56,706 bases of DNA. Origin: Eubacterium sp. Lineage in GTDB: Bacteria; Bacillota; Clostridia; Lachnospirales; Lachnospiraceae. The stretch lies in the NCBI GenBank assembly GCA_017459345.1, contig JAFUDC010000150.1, forward strand, positions 1-56,706, in the 5' to 3' direction. The translations under genes and the position numbers were made by a program. Below the pieces are notes generated by a model that saw only the letters and a program-made list of their open reading frames with translations, had not been told where the DNA came from and made no database searches. Of this stretch, positions 16,547 through 24,835 are shown one piece after another; within the stretch, counting starts at the first letter, position 1, and each line of letters opens with the position of its first letter.

Positions 16547-19027
16547 TTATTCCTGCTGATTTTCTCCCGTTTCAGCTTCCGTATTCTGTTTATTTTCCTC
16601 TGATTCTTTATTATCCTCTGATTCTTTGTTATCCTCAGAGTTCTTATTCTCCTCTGATTCTTTGTTATCCTCGGAGTTCTTATTATTTTCGGATTCTTTA
16701 TCCTCGTCAGAATTCTTATTCTCCTCGGATTCCTGTTTGTCCATGGTCTCTTCCTGGTCCTGGGCTTCCTTGACAGCTTCTTCGCTCTGCTCCTCCGGTG
16801 ACTTATAGGCATGGCCGGTGTGAGCTTCATAAGCATCTAACTGCTTCTGGGTAATCTCCTCTGTGGGCTCAATTCCCAGGAGAGGCAGAATTCTTTCCAT
16901 GCACTGTCTCTGCAGGTCTACAGCCAAAGCTGCCGAAGCCTGATTGTCCACATTCGGCTCATCGATGGTGACATAAATCATCACCTGAGGCTTGTCCACC
17001 GGGGCAAAGCCCATGAAGGAAATGTAATAGTCTGTCTTATTTCTCGGAATCTTCTCCGCAGTACCTGTCTTGCCGCCGATGGCATAGCCAGGGATCTGAG
17101 CCTTCACGCCGGTACCGGTAAGTACCGTCTCCTGGAGATAGGACCGCAATGTCCTGGAAGTCTCCTCGGATACGGTATTGCGGATGAGTTCCTTATCAAT
17201 ATCCTCCACCACATCCCCGTTGTAGGACTGAACCTGCTTCACGATATGGGGGCGGTAATAATTCCCTCCGTTGATCAGGGAGGCAAAGCCCGCTGCCATC
17301 TGGATCATGGAACAGTTGAAGTTCTGCCCGAAGGAATTGGTGCAGAGGGTAACATCATTCTTATAATTGGAAGCATTGTAGACCAGGGTGGAAGTATCTG
17401 CCTCGCCGGGCAGGTCCACGCCGGTCTTTCTGCCGAATCCGAAAAGATTCTGATAGTAGTAGAACTTATCGGCCCCCTCCCGGTAGGCGATATTCATCAT
17501 GGCCACATTGCAGGACTTGGCTACCGCATCCTTCAGGGTGATATCCCCATGGACATGAGAACAGCCAATATGGCGGCTTCCCACCGCCTTGGAGCCTTCA
17601 CAGTAGAACCCTTCCTTCCCAGTCAGGGTTCCGTTCTCAAAGCCCGCTGCCACGGTGAAGGGCTTGTAGGTCGAACCCGGCTCGTTGGTGTCAGAGATGA
17701 TGGCGTTGCGCCAGAGCTCATAGAAGCCGTCATAGATGGTTTTCTCCGGCTCTTTATCCTCCTCATCGGACTCGGTTTCTTCCTCGGACTTCTTGTCTGT
17801 CTCTTTTTTATCAGCGGTACTGGCTGAGTCCTTAGTATCCGCAGCCTCTGTAGTATTCCCTGTATCTGTTCCTGCCGCAGTCTCCTTCTGATCCCCTGTC
17901 TCAGTGCCTGCCGCAGCATCAGCCTCTTTCTCCGCTGTACCCTCATCAGCAGTGTCCGCCTCAGTTTCGTCTGAATCTGTAGAATCTGATTCCCCTGTCT
18001 GTTTTCCTGCCTCCTCCTGCTCCAGCTTTTTGGTATAGTCCTTCATCTTCTGGATCTCGGAATCGGAAAAGAGTTCCTTCAGGTTATCCTCGTTCATAGG
18101 ATCATTCAGATTATAGGGTCTTGAGCTGGCCATGCCCAGAATCTCACCATTCTGAGGGTTCATGACCAGGATGTTGGTATTCTTGCTGCCGATGGACTCA
18201 TCATAGCTCTTAAGCCGCTCTTCGATGATCCTCTGGATCTGCATATCGATGGTGCTGACAACGGAATTCCCGTTTACAGCCTCCTTGACCGTCTGTTCCT
18301 GGGTCAGCTCCTCGTTAAAATAATAGTAGGACCGGCCGTTGGTACCATTCAAGGTGTCATTGTACTGCTGCTCGATCCCCCAGTTCCCCAGATTCCCTGA
18401 GGAGGTAAAGCCCAGGGCCCGGCAGGCCAGGCTGTCATAGGGATAGATCCTTCGAAAACTCTCCTCGAACATGACGCCGGTGATATGCTTGGCTTCCAGG
18501 ATCTCCGCTTTTTCCGCGTCGGATTTGGCATCGCTTGCTGACAGATTCTTCTTGGCCTCGAATTTCTTAAAGGCTTCCACCTGTTCAAAGGAAAGCTCCT
18601 TATCCTCCTCCTTGTAAACAACATAATAGGAGTCCGGATTCTCATTGATCTTGCTGCGGAGGTTATCCTCATCAAGATCAAGATACCTGGCCAGGGCTCC
18701 CGCTGTTGCATCAAGCGCCTCCTCACTGTCGGCAGAGTTCTTCAGTATATTCCTGGGCTCTAAAATCAGGGTGTAAACCTTCTCATTGGAAGCCAGGATA
18801 TTGCCGTTGCGGTCATATATCTTCCCCCGCTCATAGGCAATGGTCGTGCTGGTATGGTTCTGCTGGCCCAGCACGATATTGCGGAACTTATCACCATTTC
18901 TTACCGTCCAATAAACAAGCCTCACCGCCAAAATGAAAAAGAGGCACAGGATACCTAAAAATACGATACTCAGATTGCCTCTCATTCTGGGGGTCAGGCG
19001 TCTGATATTTTTTCTTTTCTTAGCCAT
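16547..19027 (-). CDS. pbpB: Class B penicillin-binding protein, PbpB/FtsI-like, with acidic insert and tail
   Basis: The probable septal transpeptidase, first PBP after ftsL. The chosen ATG at 19027 has AGGTGG upstream and gives 826 residues (residue numbers here count three codons earlier). One span lies at about 22-45, then the dimer domain. Catalytic serine S455 is in STYK, SCN is at 508-510 and KTGT at 656-659, all intact. Two features are unusual. Residues about 335-433 form an acidic, low-complexity insert inside the transpeptidase domain, just before the catalytic serine. Residues about 745-829 form a Glu/Asn/Lys/Ser tail with repeats of the type EENKNSEDNKES. No PASTA domain is seen. 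Confidence 0.9.
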   Translation of the reverse strand: MAKKRKNIRRLTPRMRGNLSIVFLGILCLFFILAVRLVYWTVRNGDKFRNIVLGQQNHTSTTIAYERGKIYDRNGNILASNEKVYTLILEPRNILKNSADSEEALDATAGALARYLDLDEDNLRSKINENPDSYYVVYKEEDKELSFEQVEAFKKFEAKKNLSASDAKSDAEKAEILEAKHITGVMFEESFRRIYPYDSLACRALGFTSSGNLGNWGIEQQYNDTLNGTNGRSYYYFNEELTQEQTVKEAVNGNSVVSTIDMQIQRIIEERLKSYDESIGSKNTNILVMNPQNGEILGMASSRPYNLNDPMNEDNLKELFSDSEIQKMKDYTKKLEQEEAGKQTGESDSTDSDETEADTADEGTAEKEADAAAGTETGDQKETAAGTDTGNTTEAADTKDSASTADKKETDKKSEEETESDEEDKEPEKTIYDGFYELWRNAIISDTNEPGSTYKPFTVAAGFENGTLTGKEGFYCEGSKAVGSRHIGCSHVHGDITLKDAVAKSCNVAMMNIAYREGADKFYYYQNLFGFGRKTGVDLPGEADTSTLVYNASNYKNDVTLCTNSFGQNFNCSMIQMAAGFASLINGGNYYRPHIVKQVQSYNGDVVEDIDKELIRNTVSEETSRTLRSYLQETVLTGTGVKAQIPGYAIGGKTGTAEKIPRNKTDYYISFMGFAPVDKPQVMIYVTIDEPNVDNQASAALAVDLQRQCMERILPLLGIEPTEEITQKQLDAYEAHTGHAYKSPEEQSEEAVKEAQDQEETMDKQESEENKNSDEDKESENNKNSEDNKESEENKNSEDNKESEDNKESEENKQNTEAETGENQQE
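16580..16730. repeat. Tandem codon repeats encoding the acidic PBP tail
   Basis: The DNA contains repeated 18-bp and 36-bp units encoding SEENKN, SEDNKE and similar hexapeptides near the end of the PbpB-like gene. Copies differ at a few positions. The structure makes copy-number change by slippage plausible. Confidence 0.8.
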
Positions 19028-19050
19028 AATTCCCACCTGTTATATATATG

Positions 19051-19566
19051 TCACTTGATATCAATACTTTCGAACTGCCTGAAGTAATCGCTGTTATTAT
19101 CATTATAATAGATAATATGCTTTTGTCCAGGGTAAACCATGCCTTTTTTCTTCACGGCATAGGACCTGATCTCATCTAAGTTGATGGCTTTATCTATCTC
19201 GGTCTTTAAGGCAGTTTGCTTGCTGATCAGACTTGCTTTCTCCTCCTTAAGCTGGGTAACCTGCGTGGACAGGCTGTGGAGATGGATGGTTCCTTTGACA
19301 TATAAAATGGCGCACATCATTAGAACAAAGGCAGCAATCGTGACAACGACGGTGTACTTCCAGTCAAAATCTATCACATGTTCTGCCTGCCTGCGGGCTC
19401 TGGCTCTTCGCTGAGCTTCCCTGGCAGTACGTCCCGCAGTATCGGATCTCCGGCTGTCTGCAGGCTTTCTCCTGACAGCAGGATATGCAGGCTCCGGCGC
19501 TGCCAGCTGTCTTGCCGTATTGCCATAGATGTACTTATAACGATCCGATGTGTTCTGTAATGCCAT
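19051..19566 (-). CDS. ftsL: FtsL-like cell division protein
   Basis: A 171-residue bitopic protein in the ftsL position between rsmH and pbpB. The first 65 residues are basic and Ala/Arg-rich and should be cytoplasmic. A single span follows at about 70-92. Then comes a coiled-coil stretch (LHSLSTQVTQLKEEKASLISKQTALKTEIDKAINLDEIRSYA, about 95-137), as in FtsL/DivIC proteins. FtsL scaffolds FtsQ/DivIB and the septal PBP. The sequence itself is poorly conserved, so the call rests on topology and position. Confidence 0.8.
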   Translation of the reverse strand: MALQNTSDRYKYIYGNTARQLAAPEPAYPAVRRKPADSRRSDTAGRTAREAQRRARARRQAEHVIDFDWKYTVVVTIAAFVLMMCAILYVKGTIHLHSLSTQVTQLKEEKASLISKQTALKTEIDKAINLDEIRSYAVKKKGMVYPGQKHIIYYNDNNSDYFRQFESIDIK

Positions 19567-19588
19567 GTTACCTCTCCTCCAACTAAAA

Positions 19589-20530
19589 TTATATTAATAT
19601 CCGCTCAAATACCCTGAGCTTGGCACTTTTGGACCTGCTGTTCTCCTCCATCTCCTCCTGCGAAGGTACGATGGGCTTTCTGCTGATCACCCGCCCTTTG
19701 GATACCCTGCCGCAGGTACAAACCGGAAAATCCGGCGGACAGATGCAGGGATTCTCAGCTGTCTTAAATATTCTCTTTACAATCCGGTCTTCCAGAGAAT
19801 GAAAAGTGATGATGCTGATCCTGCCTCCGTCATCCAACAGGTCGATCATCTCCATGAGGTGATCTTTCAGGACTTCAAGCTCATGATTAAGCTCAATCCG
19901 TATAGCCTGAAATGTCCTCTTGGCAGGATGTCCTCCCACGGCCCTGAACTTTTTGGGAATGGCCGCCCGGATGATATCGCACAGCTGGCCGGTAGTCTCC
20001 ACCGGCTGGTCCCCTCTGGCCTTCACGATGTGCCTGGCAATATTCCTGGCAAAGCGGTCCTCCCCGTAATCGCGGATGATATGGTAAAGCTCAGTCTCAG
20101 TATAATCATTGACAATATCCCTGGCTGTCCGCTCCTGCCTCAAATCCATCCGCATGTCAAGGGGGACATCCTCACGGTAGGTAAAGCCCCGGTCGCTGTT
20201 GTCAAGCTGATAGGAGGATACGCCAAGATCCAGCAGAATTCCGTCTACCTTATCTATGGACAGGTCTGACAGCACCTCTCTCATCTGTGCGTAATTGCTG
20301 CGGACAATGGTTACCCTCTCCCGAAAAGGACTCAGCCGTCTGCCAGCAGCCTCGATGGCATCTCCATCCTGATCAATCCCGATCAGCCTGCCTCCCCTGT
20401 CAAGGCGTCTGGCTATCTCATAGGAATGGCCGCCGCCCCCCAGGGTTCCATCCACATATATCCCGTCCGGCCGGATATGAAGTGATTCAATTGTCTCCTC
20501 CAGCATGATGGACTTATGGATGAATTCCAT
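19589..20530 (-). CDS. rsmH: 16S rRNA (cytosine-1402-N4)-methyltransferase RsmH
   Basis: The SAM-dependent enzyme (MraW) that methylates C1402 in the ribosomal P site. The 313 residues begin [13 protein letters not shown] and contain the SAM-binding motif [10 protein letters not shown] at 27-36, [10 protein letters not shown], and [16 protein letters not shown] near the C-terminus, all typical. It stands second in the cluster, 11 bases after mraZ. Confidence 0.96.
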   Translation of the reverse strand: MEFIHKSIMLEETIESLHIRPDGIYVDGTLGGGGHSYEIARRLDRGGRLIGIDQDGDAIEAAGRRLSPFRERVTIVRSNYAQMREVLSDLSIDKVDGILLDLGVSSYQLDNSDRGFTYREDVPLDMRMDLRQERTARDIVNDYTETELYHIIRDYGEDRFARNIARHIVKARGDQPVETTGQLCDIIRAAIPKKFRAVGGHPAKRTFQAIRIELNHELEVLKDHLMEMIDLLDDGGRISIITFHSLEDRIVKRIFKTAENPCICPPDFPVCTCGRVSKGRVISRKPIVPSQEEMEENSRSKSAKLRVFERILI

Positions 20531-20541
20531 ATCAGGCTCCT

Positions 20542-20964
20542 TTAGAATTCCAGATCACCGGCAATATCCTCAATAGACATACTGTCTTCATTCTGGTATG
20601 CCTCATATCTCTCTGTGGACCAGATCTCAATCTTATCCGACACTCCAAGAACCGTGACCTCCTTATCGATCTCGGCAAATGTACGGAGCACAGGAGGGAT
20701 AAGAAACCTTCCCTGCTTATCCGTCTCACAATCCTGGGAGCTTCCGATAAAATATCTCTTCAGCTTCCGCGCCTTGGCTGACGATGTGGGCAGGGCATTG
20801 AGCTTGTCCGAGAACGCCTGCCAGGCCTCCGGGGTAAAGATAAAGAGACATCCGTCCAGACCCTTGGTGATTACAAACTGGGTTCCGAGCTCCTCCCTGA
20901 TTCTTACCGGGAGAATCAGCCTTCCCTTTGTATCCAGACCATGCTGATATTCGCCCTGAAACAC
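20542..20964 (-). CDS. mraZ: Transcriptional regulator MraZ
   Basis: The DNA-binding regulator that heads the division and cell-wall cluster. The chosen GTG start gives 140 residues, aligning [14 protein letters not shown] with the usual N-terminus of the family. An ATG at 21000 would add 12 residues that MraZ proteins normally lack. Two SpoVT/AbrB-like halves are seen, with DTKGRLILP near the start and DKQGRFLIP in the middle; MraZ forms ring-shaped oligomers from them. Three candidate MraZ boxes lie at the promoter, so autoregulation is likely. Confidence 0.92.
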   Translation of the reverse strand: MFQGEYQHGLDTKGRLILPVRIREELGTQFVITKGLDGCLFIFTPEAWQAFSDKLNALPTSSAKARKLKRYFIGSSQDCETDKQGRFLIPPVLRTFAEIDKEVTVLGVSDKIEIWSTERYEAYQNEDSMSIEDIAGDLEF

Positions 20965-21007
20965 CTGCTCACCTACTCTCTGGAACCACTTTCCATCCAA
21001 AAAACGT

Positions 21008-21033
21008 CACTTTACCCCACTTTGCTCCACTTG
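21008..21033 (-). promoter_or_regulatory. Three MraZ-type boxes with 10-bp period
   Basis: On the minus strand AAAGTG-like hexamers occur three times. Their complements CACTTT, CACTTT and CACTTG begin at 21008, 21018 and 21028. They overlap and follow the predicted transcription start. MraZ binds closely spaced direct repeats, so this fits its operator. Confidence 0.7.
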
Positions 21034-21039
21034 AATTCT

Positions 21040-21068
21040 ATTTTAGCTCATTAAAGGGTCTTTTGCAA
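21040..21068 (-). promoter_or_regulatory. Promoter of mraZ and the division/cell-wall cluster
   Basis: On the minus strand TTGCAA (21063-21068), 17-bp spacer, TAAAAT (21040-21045). The MraZ boxes lie directly downstream. Confidence 0.7.
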
Positions 21069-21084
21069 TAGGGAATTGAAAAAA

Positions 21085-21133
21085 AAACAGAACAAAAAAA
21101 GAACCCGGAACGGGTTCTTTTTTTGTTCTGTTT
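21085..21133. terminator. Symmetric terminator between the ABC exporter genes and mraZ
   Basis: A core stem GAACCCG/CGGGTTC (21101-21107 with 21111-21117) is flanked by seven As on one side and seven Ts on the other. The pairing extends outward to about 23 bp and reaches the stop codon of the exporter ATPase gene. It can work in either direction and here ends the minus-strand exporter transcript. Confidence 0.88.
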
Positions 21134-21983
21134 ATTTCATAAAGTCCATATAGATGGGCAGTACCACCTCCGGCCGGTCCAGCATGATAATCTCCCCGTC
21201 ATGCATCCACATGATCTGATCACACAGGTCCTGTAAGGTGGACATGGAGTGGGAGACAATGACTACAGTCCGGTCATTCTTGGAGATGAGTTCCTTCATC
21301 TTCTCGTAGCTCTTCTTTCTGAACTTCTGGTCACCGACACTTAAGACCTCATCAATCAGCATGATCTCGGTCTCCAGGATGGCCGTGATGGAGAAAGCCA
21401 GCTTGGAATACATACCGCTGGAATAAGTGCGGACCGGCATGTCAATAAAGTTGCCGATGGCGGCAAAGTCGATAATGGCAGGCATCTTCTCCACGATCTC
21501 CTCCCGGGAGAAGCCTAAAAGCATACCGGACAGGAGGATATTTTCCCTGCCGGACAGTTCCTTATCAAAGCCCACGCCGATGGACAGGAGGGATACAGAG
21601 TGGCCGTGGAGGTCAATCTGGCCGGTATCGGCGGAAAAGATACCCGCTATAGCCCTAAGCATAGTGGACTTTCCGCTTCCGTTCTTGCCGGTGATTCCTA
21701 AGATCATGCCCTCAGGCACCTCAAAAGAGACGTTATTCACCGCCCGGAATACCTCCTGCTTGACTTTCTGAATCTTAAAGAGGCTTTCCTTTATGGAACC
21801 GGATTTCAGGCTCTTATAATCGATACAGACATTTCTCACGCTGATTGCCGAAGGTCTTCCGGTAAAATCCCGGACCTCTCTGACCTCCTCTAAAGCCTGT
21901 CCGCCCTCTCCGGCCAGAATACCTCCGCCCTTTATATCATTCATGCTGTCAGTGACATCCGTCACTATCTCATTATTACTCAT
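21132..21983 (-). CDS. Polysaccharide/polyol phosphate ABC exporter, ATP-binding protein (TagH/Wzt-like)
   Basis: The ATPase of a two-component exporter for a lipid-linked cell-surface glycopolymer, such as teichoic acid or O-antigen-like polysaccharide. It has 283 residues from the ATG at 21983, which has GGAG 7 bases upstream. After an unusual ~40-residue leader come Walker A GKNGSGKST, the Q-loop region VGFDKELSGRENI, an ABC signature in the form YSSGMYSKLAF, and Walker B IMLIDEVLSVGD. These variants are typical of the ABC-2 polysaccharide family. There is no C-terminal carbohydrate-binding extension. It follows the permease gene by 15 bases. Confidence 0.88.
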   Translation of the reverse strand: MSNNEIVTDVTDSMNDIKGGGILAGEGGQALEEVREVRDFTGRPSAISVRNVCIDYKSLKSGSIKESLFKIQKVKQEVFRAVNNVSFEVPEGMILGITGKNGSGKSTMLRAIAGIFSADTGQIDLHGHSVSLLSIGVGFDKELSGRENILLSGMLLGFSREEIVEKMPAIIDFAAIGNFIDMPVRTYSSGMYSKLAFSITAILETEIMLIDEVLSVGDQKFRKKSYEKMKELISKNDRTVVIVSHSMSTLQDLCDQIMWMHDGEIIMLDRPEVVLPIYMDFMK

Positions 21984-21998
21984 ACACAGCTCCAATTC

Positions 21999-22781
21999 TT
22001 ATATCAGCTTGACGTAACTGTTCTCGTTCCGGTAAATCTTGCGGACTCCGAAAGCGGCAATGATAAGGCTGATCACAATCCACACACAGATTACCTTCAG
22101 ATCCGGACTCTCCCCGTAGAGAATACATTTTCTCGTGCCGGTGGTAATGATAGCCAGGGGGTTGCACTTCATCAGGATAGGCACATACTGCTTGGGAAGC
22201 CTCTTTTCAATATTAAAGAAGATACCGGTCAGGAAATACAGCATACGGAGCACGATGCTTGTCACATTCTCCAGGTCCTTAAGAAAGACTCCGTAATGGA
22301 GCAGGTGAGTCATCAAGGCAAAGGTAAATGTAAATAACAATACCAGTTCCGGAATCAGGAAGATGACTCTCCAGGTAAGATGAATCCGGAAGTAGATGAT
22401 CATGATGACGATCACAACCCAGGAAAAAAGCATCTTGTAGCCATTCAAAAACATCCTGGTAATCAGGAGAATAAACTTGGGCAGGTATACCTTGGTGACA
22501 ATGGCCTTGTTATTCCTCATGATTTTTACGCTCTGCACGATGCAGCGGTTGAAGAAATCCCACAGGGTAAGGCCCAGGAAGATAAACAGGGGAAAGTGGG
22601 GTTCCCTTGCGTCAAACACCACGCCGAAGATAAAGGCGTAGATAAGCATGAAGCAGAAGGGCTCCAGAACCCACCAGATCCAGTTCAGATATGAGTTGGC
22701 GATCTCTGATTTCAAAGATGATTTTGCCGACTGTATCGAATACTTGTAATGGCTTTTCAAATCATTCCAAAATCTTTTCAT
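21999..22781 (-). CDS. Polysaccharide/polyol phosphate ABC exporter, permease (TagG/Wzm-like)
   Basis: A 260-residue ABC-2 type permease with about six hydrophobic segments. The N-terminus has the amphipathic helix and NSYLNWIWWVLEPFCFMLIYAFIFG, which resembles TagG/Wzm proteins. The ATG at 22781 has CGGAGG five to six bases upstream; an earlier start adds 21 residues without a ribosome binding site. It forms an exporter with the ATPase that follows. No glycosyltransferase genes are next to it, so the cargo is unknown. Confidence 0.88.
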   Translation of the reverse strand: MKRFWNDLKSHYKYSIQSAKSSLKSEIANSYLNWIWWVLEPFCFMLIYAFIFGVVFDAREPHFPLFIFLGLTLWDFFNRCIVQSVKIMRNNKAIVTKVYLPKFILLITRMFLNGYKMLFSWVVIVIMIIYFRIHLTWRVIFLIPELVLLFTFTFALMTHLLHYGVFLKDLENVTSIVLRMLYFLTGIFFNIEKRLPKQYVPILMKCNPLAIITTGTRKCILYGESPDLKVICVWIVISLIIAAFGVRKIYRNENSYVKLI

Positions 22782-22815
22782 AGGTGCCTCCGTATTATTT
22801 ATAAAAATCCTAGGA

Positions 22816-22844
22816 ATTATAGCACATATATATGTATTTATCAA
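22816..22844 (-). promoter_or_regulatory. Promoter of the ABC exporter genes
   Basis: On the minus strand TTGATA (22839-22844), 17-bp spacer, perfect TATAAT (22816-22821). Confidence 0.72.
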
Positions 22845-22866
22845 GATATGAAGTATGAATGATTTC

Positions 22867-22895
22867 TTTACATTTCCCCTCTTTTATACTATTAT
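22867..22895 (+). promoter_or_regulatory. Promoter of lgt
   Basis: On the plus strand TTTACA (22867-22872), 17-bp spacer, TATTAT (22890-22895). It points away from the exporter promoter and implies a ~120-base lgt leader. Confidence 0.55.
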
Positions 22896-23021
22896 CTTAT
22901 CAGTCTTCTTTAAATCTGAAGCCGTAGATTATGTCTATCCTGCTCACTCCAGTCATGGTTTTATATGTGCAGGGTTCTGAGCAGTTATGTTTATTCTATC
23001 TTTATTCCTGGAGGTATTACT

Positions 23022-23909
23022 ATGCAATATATGGATATCCGTTTCCCACATCTGGGCATCGTCCTGAATCATGTGGGAAGGTCTTTCTCCATCGGCTCCT
23101 TTGAGATCATGTTTTACGGTGTCGTGATTGCCTGCGCCTTTCTCCTGGGCATGATGATCGCCAGACTGGAGGCCAGGTCCACCGGCCAGGATCCGGAGCT
23201 TTACCTGGACTTTCTCCTCTGGCTGGTGATTCCGGCCATTTTGGGAGCCAGGGCTTACTATGTCATCTTATCCTGGGATTACTATGGAGCACATCCCGCC
23301 GAGATTCTGAATCTCCGCCATGGCGGCCTGGGAATCGTGGGAGGTGTGACCGCAGGCATCATCACCATCATCATTTTCTCCAGAGTCAGGAAGTACAGCG
23401 CCCTTTTGATGCTGGATACCGTCACCATGCCCATGCTGATCGGACAGATGCTGGGAAGATGGGGCAACTTCTTTAACCGGGAGGCCTTCGGAGGCTATAC
23501 AGACGGACCCCTGGCCATGCAGATTCCGGTGGGATACTTTGAGCAGACCGGCCGACTTTCGGAGATCCAGAATGCTGGATTGATGGATCATCTGGTCAAT
23601 CTCACCGTAAATGGCCAGGCCATCTCCTATATCCAGGTTCACCCCACCTTCCTCTACGAAGGCCTGTGGAACCTGATGGTTCTGCTCTTTATCTTCTTTT
23701 ACCGCAAGCATAAGCGCTTTAATGGGGAACTGTTATGTATCTATTTTATCGGATACGGAATCGGAAGATTTATGATTGAGAGTCTTCGAACCGACCAGCT
23801 CACCATCGGACACACCGGCATCGCCGCCACCCAGGTGGTCTGTGTACTGATCGTGATTGGGGGATTAATCGGGATTATTGCAGGAAGAAGAAAGAAAAGA
23901 AGGGCCTGA
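23022..23909 (+). CDS. lgt: Prolipoprotein diacylglyceryl transferase Lgt
   Basis: The membrane enzyme that attaches diacylglycerol to the lipobox cysteine of prolipoproteins, the first step for lipoproteins such as PotD and the zinc-binding protein in this window. The 295 residues contain about seven hydrophobic spans, the catalytic-region RHGGLGIVGG (99-108) and the Lgt signature GRWGNFFNREAFGG (145-158). The ATG at 23022 has GGAGGT 6 bases upstream. It stands alone on the plus strand, divergent from the exporter. Confidence 0.96.
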   Translation: MQYMDIRFPHLGIVLNHVGRSFSIGSFEIMFYGVVIACAFLLGMMIARLEARSTGQDPELYLDFLLWLVIPAILGARAYYVILSWDYYGAHPAEILNLRHGGLGIVGGVTAGIITIIIFSRVRKYSALLMLDTVTMPMLIGQMLGRWGNFFNREAFGGYTDGPLAMQIPVGYFEQTGRLSEIQNAGLMDHLVNLTVNGQAISYIQVHPTFLYEGLWNLMVLLFIFFYRKHKRFNGELLCIYFIGYGIGRFMIESLRTDQLTIGHTGIAATQVVCVLIVIGGLIGIIAGRRKKRRA

Positions 23910-23939
23910 AAAACTCGAACCGGATCATAAGTGCTTATC

Positions 23940-24070
23940 GGGCAGAATTAAGCCTAAAGCAGATATGATACTTTTTTGCTTGGCGGGCAAAATGAAGCCA
24001 ACGGCAGATATGATACTATTTTTGCTTGTCAGGCAGAATTAAGCCCAAAGCAGATATGATACTATTTTTA
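23940..24070. repeat. Three ~45-bp tandem repeats after lgt
   Basis: The core GCAGATATGATACT begins at 23959, 24004 and 24050, periods 45 and 46. Each core is followed by a T-run and preceded by a GGCA-type AAGCC segment. The third copy abuts the ~230-bp repeat element. Confidence 0.9.
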
Positions 24071-24073
24071 TCG

Positions 24074-24304
24074 TTCGGTCAGAGTACGGGGAGATACAAA
24101 AGTGTTTCCGACGCAGGTATTATCCACTTTATTTGATAATAATGGACAGTTCGCTATTTTTATCCACCTGATTTGGTGAAAGTTGAGCAAAATCGCAAAG
24201 AACACTTGAAATTGGTAGATACAATCTGCCAGGACTAAGTGTTTTATCGTGAATCTACGATAAAATAGTGTGGAAAACATGATTGTATCTCCCACATCTC
24301 CAAA
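24074..24304. repeat. Repeat element copy 1 (MITE-like, ~230 bp)
   Basis: It is nearly identical to 25869-26099 in the same orientation, at a constant offset of 1795 bases. The ends carry GGGAGATACAA (24089-24099) and its complement TTGTATCTCCC (24283-24293), like terminal inverted repeats. Inside is a perfect 9-bp stem TTTTATCGT/ACGATAAAA. It has no transposase. A miniature inverted-repeat transposable element is the best fit; an insertion-sequence remnant is possible. Confidence 0.75.
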
Positions 24305-24433
24305 GGAAGCTATTCTTTGAGAAATTCACATATCATTCTACTCCAATAAAGTTCATACCTCTGGGCATATTTTTTTCCAATGTTATCTTTTTCAATATAT
24401 TTCAATCTATATTCAAATCGGAATCATTTTGAT

Positions 24434-24535
24434 GATTCCGCGCGAGTTGCGCAGCGCGTATGCGCTTTCCTTTGCGCACAGCATGCAATGCTCGGCGCAT
24501 CGCTTTGCACGCTAAGGCGTCTGCGATGCGCCGTA
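24434..24535. repeat. GC-rich palindromic block
   Basis: A dense run of GCGC-containing palindromes lies inside an otherwise AT-rich gap. It includes a perfect 10-bp pair GGCGCATCGC (24494-24503) with GCGATGCGCC (24523-24532). Its left part follows the same base pattern as the ftsZ leader element. Confidence 0.7.
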
Positions 24536-24538
24536 GGC

Positions 24539-24625
24539 TACATCAGATGGAGATTGTGACTCCACCTGATGGAAGCGAACTTTCTCCCCATTATAGAAGA
24601 GGGAGTCACATTTGAATCTGATGTA
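24539..24625. repeat. Small inverted-repeat element
   Basis: The left arm TACATCAGAT...TGTGACTCC (24539-24563) is mirrored by the complement at 24601-24625. The arms match at about 19 of 25 positions. It directly follows the GC-rich block. Confidence 0.6.
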
Positions 24626-24835
24626 ATACTGCTCTAATCTCTGTACAGCCTCACAATTATTCCTACATTTCTAAATTTAGCCTGCCCTGCAATACCTTCT
24701 GTCTCACCCTCTCCTATACCATCAGGATTATTCTAATATACTTGGTAATTATTTATATTATTATTTTCTATTTACATTATTGTTATTTTATGGTATTCTT
24801 CAGATGTTGTTAATTTTAATATATAGGAGGTGCCT

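Larger units (their letters stand above)
23910..24835. other. Long accessory intergenic region between lgt and the nuclease-like gene
   Basis: No gene is supported here. The region is a patchwork: three ~45-bp tandem repeats, the first copy of a ~230-bp repeat element, a CGGAATCAT hairpin (24419-24440), a GC-rich palindromic block, an imperfect 25-bp inverted repeat around ~40 bases, and an AT-rich stretch that leads into the next gene. Confidence 0.75.

Noticed and set aside
24068-24295. 75- and 97-codon minus-strand frames in the two ~230-bp repeats with similar translations
   Set aside because: The similarity is explained by the DNA repeat. There is no convincing ribosome binding site and the reading frame runs across the inverted ends, so I treat it as chance.
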